Source: Kocuria sp. (GTDB lineage Bacteria; Actinomycetota; Actinomycetes; Actinomycetales; Micrococcaceae). Taken from it: DNA of 50,754 nt. Location of the stretch: positions 215,451-266,204 of the forward strand of contig NZ_JAUMTZ010000003.1 of the NCBI RefSeq assembly GCF_030530945.1, in the 5' to 3' direction. The notes under the pieces are model-generated. The model did not search any database. It saw only the letters and a program-made list of their open reading frames with translations, and was not told the origin of the DNA. This document shows, piece after piece, positions 1 through 7,544 of this stretch (position 1 is its first letter; every line of letters starts with the position of its first letter). The position numbers and the translations under genes were made by a program.

Positions 1-125
1 ACACACGCTGGGGGTGGCGTCCGGCGAAACGGTCCGCCGGGGGCATCGGGGGGCGTTCCGCGGGGGCGTCTCACCCGTGCCACCGGCTGGGCGCACCGGA
101 GAGGGGCGAGCTGGGCAGAGGTGAC
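1..125. other. unassigned left edge
   Basis: No gene can be supported here. One plus-strand frame stays open from the window edge to a TGA at 120-122 and could be the last 39 or so codons of a gene starting outside the window, but its Gly/Arg-rich translation shows no recognisable motif. The segment lies just downstream of the minus-strand fluoride channel genes. Confidence 0.3.
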
Positions 126-497
126 TCAGGAGGCCCAGTGGACCCCGAGGGTGGTGCCCGCCGCCGCGGCCAGCAGGCTCCACAGCAGGGTGCCCAGCAC
201 CACGGCCAGGGCGGCGGCACCCCGTTTCCCGCGGATCAACCGCACGGCGTCCACCATGGCGGTGGAGAACGTGGTGAATCCTCCGCACAGCCCGGTGCCC
301 AGGGCCACGGTCCACACGGGGCCGAGCACGATCGCCAGCCCGCTGACCAGGCCCAGCACGAACGAGCCCGTCACATTGATCAGCGCCGTGGCCAGCGGGA
401 AGGGGCGCCTCTGCCGGGAGGAGACGGCACGGTCCGTCAGGAAGCGCAGAACCGCCCCGATCGCCCCGCCCAGGGCCACCGCGAGAGCCGCGATCAC
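126..497 (-). CDS. crcB: CrcB/FluC fluoride channel, second subunit
   Basis: A 123-residue protein with four hydrophobic segments, the size and hydrophobicity of the CrcB/Fluc family. These channels export fluoride passively across the inner membrane. The family signature is visible as N-V-T-G-S near residue 41 and G-G-F-T-T-F-S-T near residue 72. The start is GTG, and its GTGA overlaps the stop of the upstream crcB copy by 4 bases, so the two are translationally coupled. Many Gram-positive bacteria encode two different Fluc subunits side by side that form a heterodimer, and this pair fits that pattern. I see no fluoride riboswitch in front of the operon. Confidence 0.92.
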   Translation of the reverse strand: MIAALAVALGGAIGAVLRFLTDRAVSSRQRRPFPLATALINVTGSFVLGLVSGLAIVLGPVWTVALGTGLCGGFTTFSTAMVDAVRLIRGKRGAAALAVVLGTLLWSLLAAAAGTTLGVHWAS

Positions 498-982
498 CGC
501 CGACCCCCGTCTGGGAGGGCGCCGGGGCGCTGCCCGGCACCCGGTGCCGGGTACTCGGGGGAGGCCGCGGGCGGCGTCGTGCGCCGGTCACGCCACCACG
601 CCCCCAGGGCGATGCCCGCGGCCGCCGCGAGCAGACCCCCCACGATGCTCAGGGCGGTGTAGCCCAGCGCGGCGGCCGAGGTGCCGGCGTCCACGTGGTC
701 CCACACCTCCTGGGCGAAAGTGGAGTAGGTGGTGAAGCCGCCCAGCAGGCCGGTGCCCAGCAGCAGCCGAGCGGTGCGGGCGCGGGTGCCCTCCGTGCCG
801 GGGCGGGTGAGGAACTCGAGCAGGAAGCCCAGGAGCAGCGCTCCGGCCAGGTTGACCGAGAGCGTGGGCCAGTGCCAGGCCGAGCCGGAGGGGAGCACGT
901 GGGCCACGCCCCAGCGCAGCAGACTGCCCGCCGCACCGCCGAGACCCACCCACAGGACGTCGCGCGCGGTGGTGCGCGTCAT
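494..982 (-). CDS. crcB: CrcB/FluC fluoride channel, first subunit
   Basis: 162 residues starting at the ATG at 980-982 (M-T-R-T-T-A-R-D). The open frame runs further upstream, but that part is only a shadow of the methyltransferase gene. Four membrane segments are present, with S-V-N-L-A-G and G-G-F-T-T-Y-S-T matching the Fluc pore signature. The last 30 residues are a hydrophilic Pro/Arg-rich tail absent from its partner. The ATGA at 979-982 overlaps the methyltransferase stop, and the GTGA at 494-497 leads into the second subunit, giving a three-gene operon. Function as half of a heterodimeric fluoride exporter is inferred from family and pairing. Confidence 0.92.
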   Translation of the reverse strand: MTRTTARDVLWVGLGGAAGSLLRWGVAHVLPSGSAWHWPTLSVNLAGALLLGFLLEFLTRPGTEGTRARTARLLLGTGLLGGFTTYSTFAQEVWDHVDAGTSAAALGYTALSIVGGLLAAAAGIALGAWWRDRRTTPPAASPEYPAPGAGQRPGALPDGGRR

Positions 983-1611
983 CGGCGCACCGCCAGCAGC
1001 ATGCCCGTGCCGGTGGGGACCACGGCCGTGGCGAGCCTGGGCTCGTCGCGCAGCGTGCGGACCACCTCCCGCATGATCACCGTCTCCTCCTGCCGCTGGG
1101 CGGGCTGGGGGACCAGGTCCTGGTGCAGGGCGTCGTTGACCACGAGCATCCCCCCGCGGCGCAGCAGCCGCGCTCCCTCGATCACGTAGTCGGCGGTGCT
1201 CGCCACGTCCGCGTCGATGAAGACCATGTCGTAGGCGTTCTCCGTGAGCCGCGGCAGCACGAGGGCCGCCGCGCCGGAGATCGTGCGGGTGCGCCTGGGC
1301 TCGAAACCCGCCTCGCGGAAGGTGTCCCGGGCGGCGCGCAGGGCGCGGATGTCGGTGTCGATGGTGGTGAGCACGGACTCGGACGGCATCCCGCGCAGCA
1401 GCGCGAGCCCGGACACGCCCGCACCGGTGCCCACCTCCACCACCGTGGCGGGACGGGCGGAGGCCGCCAGGACGGTCAGCAGGGAGGCCGCGGCGGGGGT
1501 CACGGGGTCCAGGCGGAGGGCGAGGGAGCGCTCCCGCGCGCGGAAGGCCGTCTCGTCCTCCGTGGCGTAGGCCTCGCAATAGGCCCAGCTCGTGGTCTTG
1601 TCCGTGGTCAT
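979..1611 (-). CDS. class I SAM-dependent O-methyltransferase
   Basis: 210 residues with the class I methyltransferase fold: SAM-binding motif I V-V-E-V-G-T-G-A-G-V-S-G near residue 57 and V-F-I-D-A-D near residue 130, the acidic metal/SAM motif of the catechol-type O-methyltransferase family. It resembles the actinobacterial proteins (mycobacterial Rv1220c type) normally encoded divergently from sigE. The natural substrate is unknown. The ATG at 1611 is preceded by GAAGGA at a rather long distance. It is the first gene of an operon with two crcB genes, an unusual partnership. The divergent neighbour is not a sigma factor but an anti-sigma-like membrane protein. Confidence 0.85.
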   Translation of the reverse strand: MTTDKTTSWAYCEAYATEDETAFRARERSLALRLDPVTPAAASLLTVLAASARPATVVEVGTGAGVSGLALLRGMPSESVLTTIDTDIRALRAARDTFREAGFEPRRTRTISGAAALVLPRLTENAYDMVFIDADVASTADYVIEGARLLRRGGMLVVNDALHQDLVPQPAQRQEETVIMREVVRTLRDEPRLATAVVPTGTGMLLAVRR

Positions 1612-1860
1612 GGACCCTGGTGTCCTTCACTGCCGTGTGCGGCGGGATCCTGCGGGCCCCGGCGCCCCGAGATGACGAATCCGGCGCGGGGCCGGGAGCT
1701 TTCCGGAGGCCAGCCTATCGCGGTCCGCGCGCCCGCCGTGGGCAACGCCCGGTGCCCGCCCAGACCGCTGTCAGACTCCTGGACCAGAATGAGGGCAAGA
1801 CGACTGGTCGCCCGGGCGGTCACGGGACCGCCCCCAGGGGACGGACGGCGGGAAGGGGAC
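1612..1860. other. divergent intergenic region without sigE
   Basis: A 249-base gap between the methyltransferase and the plus-strand membrane protein. Both strands were read for an ECF sigma factor or an HxxxCxxC zinc-finger domain and neither was found. An in-frame ATG at 1789 could extend the downstream protein by 24 Arg-rich residues but has no ribosome-binding site. The promoters of both flanking genes must lie here; I could not fix hexamers with confidence. Confidence 0.4.
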
Positions 1861-2550
1861 GTGGTGGCCACACGGGTGGATGGCGGCGCTGCGCGCCGGC
1901 GGCGCAGGCCCGCGCGGCGCACCCTCGCCCTGGCGGCGGCCCTCACGGCGTGCCTCTGCGTGGCGCTGGTGACCACGGCCGTGTGGCACGTGGGCAGGCA
2001 GACCCAGCAGCAGGAGCTGCTCCGTGCCCGGTCGGCGGCCACCTGGTCCCCGGACGGAGAGGCCATCGTGGCCACCTCCGAGCGGGCGGACGTGGGCAGC
2101 CTGCGCGCCCAGGGCTGGGCCGTTCCGGCGCTCGCCTCCCAGGGCTTCACCGTGGCGGACGTCCGGCAGGTCACCGTGGGCGGCCAGCCAGCCGTGACGG
2201 TGAGCCTGCACGACGACCACGTCAGCGCCGAGATCGTGGAGCAGCGCGGCACGGTGAACGCGGGGAACCCCCTCGACGGGGTCAGCGGGCTGCCCGTGAG
2301 CGCCGAGGGCATGCACGAGTCCATGGTCTCCGGGTCCCGGCTGTGGATCCAGCGCGGCACCTCGTGGCGCGCCGTCATGGTCCGCCCGGATGCGGTCTAC
2401 ACCGTGACCTCTGACGCGCCCCCGGCCACCATGACCGAGGTGCTGGGGGCCGTGGTGGCCGAGGACCGCGGCCGGGTCTCCCTGCCCGTCCGCACGGAGG
2501 AGGGCTTCGGCGCCACCGTGGCGGACGGGCTGCGCACACTGTTCGGGTAG
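1861..2550 (+). CDS. single-pass membrane protein resembling the outer domain of an RseA-type anti-sigma factor
   Basis: 229 residues from the GTG at 1861; the adjacent GTG at 1864 is equally possible. GGAAGGGG at 1851-1858 serves as ribosome-binding site. An Arg-rich cytoplasmic stretch of about 20 residues leads into one hydrophobic segment (about 21-43), then an extracytoplasmic domain of roughly 180 residues with a G-W-A-V-P-A-L-A-S-Q-G-F patch. That patch, and the position directly before tatB, resemble the C-terminal half of actinobacterial SigE anti-sigma factors. The N-terminal zinc-binding domain that would hold the sigma factor is absent. It may be a remnant or a repurposed envelope sensor. 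The family assignment is tentative. Confidence 0.6.
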   Translation: MVATRVDGGAARRRRRPARRTLALAAALTACLCVALVTTAVWHVGRQTQQQELLRARSAATWSPDGEAIVATSERADVGSLRAQGWAVPALASQGFTVADVRQVTVGGQPAVTVSLHDDHVSAEIVEQRGTVNAGNPLDGVSGLPVSAEGMHESMVSGSRLWIQRGTSWRAVMVRPDAVYTVTSDAPPATMTEVLGAVVAEDRGRVSLPVRTEEGFGATVADGLRTLFG

Positions 2551-2582
2551 GAACCTCCCACCGGGGCGTTCCCTGACGTTGA

Positions 2583-2588
2583 TAGGCT
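2583..2588 (+). promoter_or_regulatory. -10 element of tatB, leaderless type
   Basis: TAGGCT followed by exactly 6 bases and the GTG start of tatB. No Shine-Dalgarno sequence is present, so transcription probably starts at or next to the start codon. The same TAGGCT-N6-GTG arrangement precedes the MgtE-N/CBS gene. No clear -35 hexamer was seen. Confidence 0.55.
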
Positions 2589-2594
2589 CAGCGG

Positions 2595-2957
2595 GTGTTC
2601 GGGATTTCTGGCGGAGAAGCCATCATCATTCTCATCGTGGCCCTGGTGATCATCGGGCCGGAGCGGCTTCCCGAGTACGCCCAGAAGCTCAAGGAGATGG
2701 TCAAGGCCATCCGCAACTACGCCACGGGCGCCACGGAGGACCTCAAGGAGACCCTCGGTCCCGAGTTCACGGACCTCGACTGGCGCAAGCTCGACCCCCG
2801 CCAGTACGACCCCCGCGTGATCGTGCGGGAGGCGCTGCTGGAGGACGACGCCGACCGCGCCCGTTCCCAGTCCGCCGCCGCCACCACGGTGGCGGCTCCC
2901 ACGGTGCGGCGCCTGGCCCGGGGCGAGCGGGCGCCCTTCGACACCGAGGCCACCTGA
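2595..2957 (+). CDS. tatB: Sec-independent translocase subunit TatB
   Basis: 120 residues. One N-terminal membrane helix (about 5-21) is followed by the I-G-P-E-R-L-P hinge and an amphipathic helix, the hallmark of TatA/TatB proteins. The length, the acidic middle part and the isolated position away from tatA/tatC favour TatB, which together with TatC recognises twin-arginine signal peptides at the membrane. The start GTG encodes M-F-G-I-S, close to the usual TatB beginning. In mycobacteria tatB also sits in the sigE-rseA-htrA region, which supports the assignment. The tail is Ala/Thr/Arg-rich and probably disordered. Confidence 0.92.
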   Translation: MFGISGGEAIIILIVALVIIGPERLPEYAQKLKEMVKAIRNYATGATEDLKETLGPEFTDLDWRKLDPRQYDPRVIVREALLEDDADRARSQSAAATTVAAPTVRRLARGERAPFDTEAT

Positions 2958-2996
2958 GCGGCGTCGCCCGGGGACGCAGGGCACCCCGCCGGGACC

Positions 2997-4199
2997 TCAG
3001 CCGCGGGGCGTGATGCCCAGGTTCTTTCCCGCGAGGCCACGGCCCTGCCGGTCCAGCGCACGGGCGATCTCCCACAGCTGCACGGAGGCGGGGGAGTCCG
3101 GGTCCGCCCAGACCGCCGGCACACCGCGGTCCGAGGCCTCCCGCACGCCCGTGTCCAGGGGCACGCTGCCGAGCAGCGGCACCGGGTAGCCCAGGCGCTC
3201 CGAGAGGGTCGCGGCGATCGTCTCGCCGCCGCCGGAGCCGAAGACCTCCATGCGGGTGCCGTCCGGCATGACCATCGCGGACATGTTCTCCACCACGCCC
3301 GTGACCCGCTGCCCGGTCTGCTCGGCGAGGGTCCCGGAGCGCTGCGCCACGCTCACCGCGGCGTGCTGGGGCGTGGAGACCACCACCACCCCGGAGCGCG
3401 GGAGCAGCTGCCCCACGGAGATGGCGATGTCCCCGGTGCCCGGAGGCAGGTCCAGCAGCAGGTGGTCCAGGTCCCCGAAGTGCACGTCCGTGAGGAACTG
3501 CTCCACCGCGCGGTGCAGCATGGGCCCGCGCCACGCCACGGGCTGGGCGGGATCCACGAACATCCCGATGGAGATCACCTTCACCACGCCGCGCGAGCGG
3601 TGCCCCGCGCCCGCCGCCCCGTCCTGGGGGCGGCGGTCCACTCCCTCCGGCACCTCCACCACGGGCGGCAGGATCATGTCCCCCACGCGCGTGGGGGAGC
3701 GGGTGATGCCCAGCAGCCCGGGCACGGAGAAGCCGTGGATGTCCGCGTCCACGATCCCCACGGTGCGGCCCATGGCGGCCAGGGCCGCGGCCAGGTTCAC
3801 GGTGACGCTGGACTTGCCCACACCGCCCTTGCCGCTGGTGATCGCGTGCACGCGGGTCAGCGAGGTCGGCTCCGCGAACGGGTTGGTGCGGAAGTGGCCC
3901 AGCCGCTTCTGCAGCTCCTCGCGCTGGGCCGGGGTCATCACGCCCACGTCCACCGCCACCCGGGTGACACCCGCCACCTCTCCCAGGGCGGCGCGCAGGT
4001 CCGCCTCGATCGTCCCGCGCAGCGGGCACCCGGACACCGTCAGCAGCACCCGGACCCGTGCGGTGCCGTCCGCCAGGGTCGCCGAGGGGATCATGCCCAG
4101 CTCGGTCACGGGGCGGCGCAGCTCGGGGTCGATCACGGCGTCCAGGGCCGCGCGCAGCCTCGGGTCGATCTCCTGCGGGGTCTCGCTCGTCGCACTCAC
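2997..4199 (-). CDS. mrp: Mrp/ApbC-type P-loop ATPase (Fe-S carrier family)
   Basis: 400 residues from the GTG at 4197-4199. An N-terminal MIP18/DUF59 domain (about 11-90) is followed by an Mrp/NBP35 ATPase with the deviant Walker A G-K-G-G-V-G-K-S at 123-130, then V-D-A-D-I-H-G and L-D-L-P-P-G-T-G-D. The family loads iron-sulfur clusters onto target proteins. The CPxC pair that many Mrp proteins carry near the C-terminus is missing: the region reads V-M-P-D-G-T-R-M. A short low-complexity insertion (P-Q-D-G-A-A-G-A-G-H) lies near residue 195. The GTGA overlap with the DUF1003 gene shows coupling. The true start was chosen over a longer frame that runs through the upstream gene. Confidence 0.93.
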   Translation of the reverse strand: MSATSETPQEIDPRLRAALDAVIDPELRRPVTELGMIPSATLADGTARVRVLLTVSGCPLRGTIEADLRAALGEVAGVTRVAVDVGVMTPAQREELQKRLGHFRTNPFAEPTSLTRVHAITSGKGGVGKSSVTVNLAAALAAMGRTVGIVDADIHGFSVPGLLGITRSPTRVGDMILPPVVEVPEGVDRRPQDGAAGAGHRSRGVVKVISIGMFVDPAQPVAWRGPMLHRAVEQFLTDVHFGDLDHLLLDLPPGTGDIAISVGQLLPRSGVVVVSTPQHAAVSVAQRSGTLAEQTGQRVTGVVENMSAMVMPDGTRMEVFGSGGGETIAATLSERLGYPVPLLGSVPLDTGVREASDRGVPAVWADPDSPASVQLWEIARALDRQGRGLAGKNLGITPRG

Positions 4200-5005
4200 C
4201 GCTGCGGCTCCTCCCCGGGTGCGGTGGACCGCTCGCCGGGCGCGGGCGACGAGGCCGTGCCCGGCTCCGCGGGGTCGCCCGCCGTCCGCGTGTCCGGGGG
4301 AACCGGGGTGGCCGCGTGCGATCCCGCGCCCTGGCCCGAGGGTTCGGCGGGGGTGGTCTCCCGCGGCCCCTGGCGCCTGCCGCGCTCGGACCTCCTGTCG
4401 GACTTGCGCTCCGACTTGCGGCCCGAGGAGGACCTGCGGGCGGACTCCGGCCTGGTCTCGGGAGCCTCCGGCCCGGTGGCCTCGGCACGCTGCTCCTGGG
4501 CCTCCAGGATCTCCTCGAGCAGACCGCGCAGCTCCGAGCGGACGTAGTCCCGCGTGGCGACCTCGCGCATGGCGATGCGCAGGGACGCGATCTCCCGGGT
4601 GAGGTACTCGGTGTCCGCGAGGTTCTGCTGCCCGCGCTTGCGGTCCTCCTCCGCGACCACGCGGTCGCGGTCGTCCTGCCGGTTCTGCGCGAGCAGCAGC
4701 AGCGGCGCGGCGTAGGAGGCCTGCAGCGACAGCATCAGCGTGAGCAGGGTGAAGTTCAGGGACCGGGGGTCGAACTGGACGTCCTCCGGGGCCAGCGTGT
4801 TCCAGGACAGCCACACGGCCACGAAGACCGTCATCCACATGAGGAACTGCGGCGTGCCCATCCACCGGGCGATCGCCTCCGTGAACTGGCCGAAGGAGTC
4901 CGGGTTCGGGCGGAAGCGGTTCAGGATGCCGGGGCGCTTCTCCCGCGGCTGGTCCAGGGGACCGGGAGCGTACTGCGAGGACGCGTTCTGCCGGGGACTA
5001 CTCAT
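4196..5005 (-). CDS. DUF1003 membrane protein
   Basis: 269 residues starting at the ATG at 5003-5005, which overlaps the end of the MgtE-N/CBS gene by 8 bases with AAGAGG just ahead of it. Two membrane helices (about 51-68 and 80-100) with the conserved W-x-x-W-N and L-S-L-Q-A-S-Y-A-A-P patches of DUF1003 are followed by a charged helical region (about 105-170) and a long Pro/Ser/Arg/Glu-rich disordered tail. Function is unknown. Its place between mrp and an MgtE-N/CBS protein is the same as in mycobacteria (Rv1229c-Rv1232c order), so a shared envelope or magnesium-linked role is possible but unproven. Confidence 0.85.
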   Translation of the reverse strand: MSSPRQNASSQYAPGPLDQPREKRPGILNRFRPNPDSFGQFTEAIARWMGTPQFLMWMTVFVAVWLSWNTLAPEDVQFDPRSLNFTLLTLMLSLQASYAAPLLLLAQNRQDDRDRVVAEEDRKRGQQNLADTEYLTREIASLRIAMREVATRDYVRSELRGLLEEILEAQEQRAEATGPEAPETRPESARRSSSGRKSERKSDRRSERGRRQGPRETTPAEPSGQGAGSHAATPVPPDTRTAGDPAEPGTASSPAPGERSTAPGEEPQR

Positions 5006-6296
5006 ACCTCTTACCCACCTTACGGACCGGGGTCCCGTCGTCGTACGTGCGCCAGTCGTCGGGCAGCAGTGCATCCAGGACGTCGTCGATCGTGACGGCG
5101 CCCACGAGCCTGTCCTGGTCGTTGACCACGGGCAGGATGGTGAGGTCGTAGGTGGCCAGCTCACGGGCCACGTCCGCCAGGGACGCCTGGTCGGAGACCG
5201 GCTCCACGGAGCGGTCGATCAGGTTCCCGATGGCCTCGGGCGGCGGGTAGCGCAGCAGCCGCTGGGTGTGCACGAAGCCCAGGTACTTGCCCGTGGGGGT
5301 CTCCAGCGGGGGGCGGCATACGAGCACTGCGGATGCCGCCGCGGGGATCACCTCCTCCTGGCGGATGTGGGCCAGGGCCTCCGCGACCGTGGCCTCCGGG
5401 GAGAGCACGATGGGCACCGGGGTCATGAGCGAGCCGGCCGTGCCCTCCTCGTACTCGCGCAGGCGCCGCACGTCCTCGGCGTCCTCGGGCTCCATCATGG
5501 TGATGAGGCGTTCGGCCTCCGCCTCGGGCAGTTCGTTCAGCAGGTCCGTGGCGTCGTCCGGGTCCATCTCCTCGAGAAGGGTGACGGCGCGGTCGTTGTC
5601 CAGGTGCGTGAGGATGAACACCTGGTCCTCCTCGGGCAGCTCCTCCAGCACGTCCGCGAGCCGCTCGTCCTGCAGCTCCGCGGCGATCTCCAGCTTGCGC
5701 TTGTCCGGCATGTCCCGCAGCTCGTCCGCGAGGTCCGCGGCCTGGTCCTCCTCGTGCTGCGTGATCCACTGCGTGGCCGGCTGGTGGCCCGCGTTGGAGG
5801 GGTCGTCGGTGTCCTCCCAGTCCACGATCAGCGTCTGGTTCCGGCGGCGGATGAGACCGCCCGTGGCCTGTGAGCGGCGCACGAAGAGCTGGGAGATCAC
5901 CCAGTCCCCGCGGTTGTTGGACTTCTCCATGGCCACGTCCTCGATGGTGGCGGTGCCGGAGCCGTCCAGCAGCACCACGGTGCGGTCGAAGAGCTCGCCC
6001 ACGGCCAGCGTCTCCGCGCCGCGCTGCTCGAAGCGGCGCAGGTTCACCAGTCCGGTGGAGATGATCTGGTCCGCGTCGATGCTGGTCACCCGGGTCATGG
6101 GGACGAACACGCGCTTCTTGCCCAGGACCTCCACCACGAGACCCACCACCAGCGGCCGGTTCATCACGGACGGGCGGGTGCCGGGCCGCAGCAGCACCAC
6201 GACGTCGCGCAGCCGCCCCAGGCGGTCGCCCAGGGGGTCGAAGACGTCGAGGCCGATCAGCCGGGCGACGAAGATCTTGGAAAGGTTTGTGCTCAC
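4998..6296 (-). CDS. MgtE N-domain / CBS-pair protein without transporter domain
   Basis: 432 residues from the GTG at 6294-6296. The first 170 or so residues form a beta-rich PRC-barrel-like region, followed by an MgtE-type intracellular N domain of acidic helical repeats (L-A-D-V-L-E-E-L-P, D-A-T-D-L-L-N-E-L-P) and a CBS pair (about 290-415). The membrane channel domain of true MgtE magnesium transporters is absent, so this is not a channel by itself. Comparable stand-alone proteins occur throughout actinobacteria (Rv1232c type). It may sense Mg2+ or nucleotides for another partner. A GTG two codons upstream is possible, but the leaderless -10 spacing favours 6296. Confidence 0.85.
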   Translation of the reverse strand: MSTNLSKIFVARLIGLDVFDPLGDRLGRLRDVVVLLRPGTRPSVMNRPLVVGLVVEVLGKKRVFVPMTRVTSIDADQIISTGLVNLRRFEQRGAETLAVGELFDRTVVLLDGSGTATIEDVAMEKSNNRGDWVISQLFVRRSQATGGLIRRRNQTLIVDWEDTDDPSNAGHQPATQWITQHEEDQAADLADELRDMPDKRKLEIAAELQDERLADVLEELPEEDQVFILTHLDNDRAVTLLEEMDPDDATDLLNELPEAEAERLITMMEPEDAEDVRRLREYEEGTAGSLMTPVPIVLSPEATVAEALAHIRQEEVIPAAASAVLVCRPPLETPTGKYLGFVHTQRLLRYPPPEAIGNLIDRSVEPVSDQASLADVARELATYDLTILPVVNDQDRLVGAVTIDDVLDALLPDDWRTYDDGTPVRKVGKRYE

Positions 6297-6302
6297 CCGC
6301 AC

Positions 6303-6308
6303 AGCCTA
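6303..6308 (-). promoter_or_regulatory. -10 element of the MgtE-N/CBS gene, leaderless type
   Basis: On the minus strand TAGGCT is followed by 6 bases and the GTG start at 6296. It matches the tatB arrangement and decides between two in-frame GTG codons. No Shine-Dalgarno sequence is present. This promoter probably drives the MgtE-N/CBS, DUF1003 and mrp operon. Confidence 0.55.
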
Positions 6309-6432
6309 GTGACCGGACGTGGCCTGGGACATTCGGGGGTGGCCGGGCCCACACGCCGGCCCACGCCGGGCGGTCGTGTTCACCCGCTGCGATGGCCCGG
6401 GGAATTCCCTGCGTCCTGGCACGCACCTGCGG

Positions 6433-6438
6433 GACAAT
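6433..6438 (+). promoter_or_regulatory. -10 element of the stress-type membrane protein gene
   Basis: GACAAT followed by 7 bases and the ATG at 6446. No ribosome-binding site precedes that ATG, consistent with a leaderless transcript. An ATG at 6437 overlaps the hexamer and is therefore unlikely to be the start. Confidence 0.45.
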
Positions 6439-6445
6439 GGACCCC

Positions 6446-7468
6446 ATGACCAACCCGAACCGCAGTCCCGCGCAGCTGTCCATCGCTCCCGAGATGCCCC
6501 GGGGGGAGGTGGTGGGCCGCTACCGCACCTACGCCGAGGCGCAGAAGGCCGTCGACTACATGTCGGACGAGCACTTCCCCGTGGCCATGGTCTCGATCAT
6601 CGGCAGCGACCTGAAGTCCGTGGAGCAGGTCACCGGCCGGCTGTCCTACCCGAAGGTGGCCCTGCAGGGGGCCCTCAACGGCGTGTTCTTCGGCGCGTTC
6701 TTCGGGCTGATCATGTCCATGTTCGGGGGCGCGAACATGGCGTCCTCCGTGCTGCTCACCATGCTCCTGGGCGGCGCGTTCTTCATGCTCATGGCCACCA
6801 TCACCTACGCGATGTCCCGCGGGAAGCGGGACTTCACCTCCACCAGCCGGATCGTGGCGGGCAGCTACGAGGTGCTCGCCGCCCCGGAGGTCGCCGGCCA
6901 GGCCCGGCAGGTGCTCGGCTCCATGCCGGACGGGCCCGGCACCGGCTACGGCCCGCAGGGCCCCGCCCGGAACGTGCCGGGGCAGAACCCCTCGGCACCG
7001 TACGGCGGCCCGCAGAACGGCCGGGGCCAGTACGGCGGCGCGCCGATGCACCGCGGCCCCGATGCGCGGCCCGGCCATTGGGGTCCGCAGAACGGGGCTC
7101 CCCACGGCGGCGGCTTCCAAGGCGGCCCCGCCCAGGGTGCGCAGGGCGGCGATCCGCGGCAGGGCGGCGTCGACGGCCGGGGCAGCACCGCGCAGTCGGC
7201 ACCCGGTGCCCCCCGGGGCGCCCACGCTCCCGCCGACGACGCCGCGGCGCCGGATCCCCAGCGCTCCGCCAAGTTCCCGGACCTGCCGGACGGGCGCCCG
7301 CAGTACGGCATCCGCGTGGAGCCCTCGGACGGGGCGGCGCCCGCACCGTGGACGCGCGACGGCTCCGCCGCCCAGCAGGGCGACCCCGGGGAGTCCCGCC
7401 AGGACGACGGTCCCGTGACCGGGAACCGCGGTGGGGCGGACGATGACTCCGCCCACAACCGCGGCTAG
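6446..7468 (+). CDS. general stress protein 17M-like membrane protein with Gly/Pro/Gln-rich tail
   Basis: 340 residues. The first 50 or so residues (R-Y-R-T-Y-A-E-A-Q-K-A-V-D near 24, then V-S-I-I-G-S-D-L-K) match the small stress-protein domain of the YflT/GSP17M type. Two membrane helices follow (about 72-92 and 100-120), then a short conserved stretch to residue 155. The remaining 185 residues are low complexity, rich in Gly, Pro, Gln and Ala with repeated G-P-Q-N-G units, and probably disordered in the cytoplasm. No biochemical role is known for this family. It is divergent from the MgtE-N/CBS gene. Confidence 0.72.
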   Translation: MTNPNRSPAQLSIAPEMPRGEVVGRYRTYAEAQKAVDYMSDEHFPVAMVSIIGSDLKSVEQVTGRLSYPKVALQGALNGVFFGAFFGLIMSMFGGANMASSVLLTMLLGGAFFMLMATITYAMSRGKRDFTSTSRIVAGSYEVLAAPEVAGQARQVLGSMPDGPGTGYGPQGPARNVPGQNPSAPYGGPQNGRGQYGGAPMHRGPDARPGHWGPQNGAPHGGGFQGGPAQGAQGGDPRQGGVDGRGSTAQSAPGAPRGAHAPADDAAAPDPQRSAKFPDLPDGRPQYGIRVEPSDGAAPAPWTRDGSAAQQGDPGESRQDDGPVTGNRGGADDDSAHNRG

Positions 7469-7480
7469 TCCCCACCATGT

Positions 7481-7518
7481 GCAGAAGGCCCCGCACCGGA
7501 GGGTGCGGGGCCTTCTGC
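7481..7518. terminator. bidirectional hairpin terminator
   Basis: A perfect 17-bp inverted repeat (arms 7481-7497 and 7502-7518) around a GGAG loop, between two convergent genes. There is no T-run on either side. Confidence 0.85.
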
Positions 7519-7544
7519 GTGCCCATCCGTGGGGCGGGGCACCG

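Noticed and set aside
1612..1700. Fluoride riboswitch before the methyltransferase-crcB operon
   Set aside because: The minus-strand leader was read for the conserved crcB riboswitch core and no matching elements were found.
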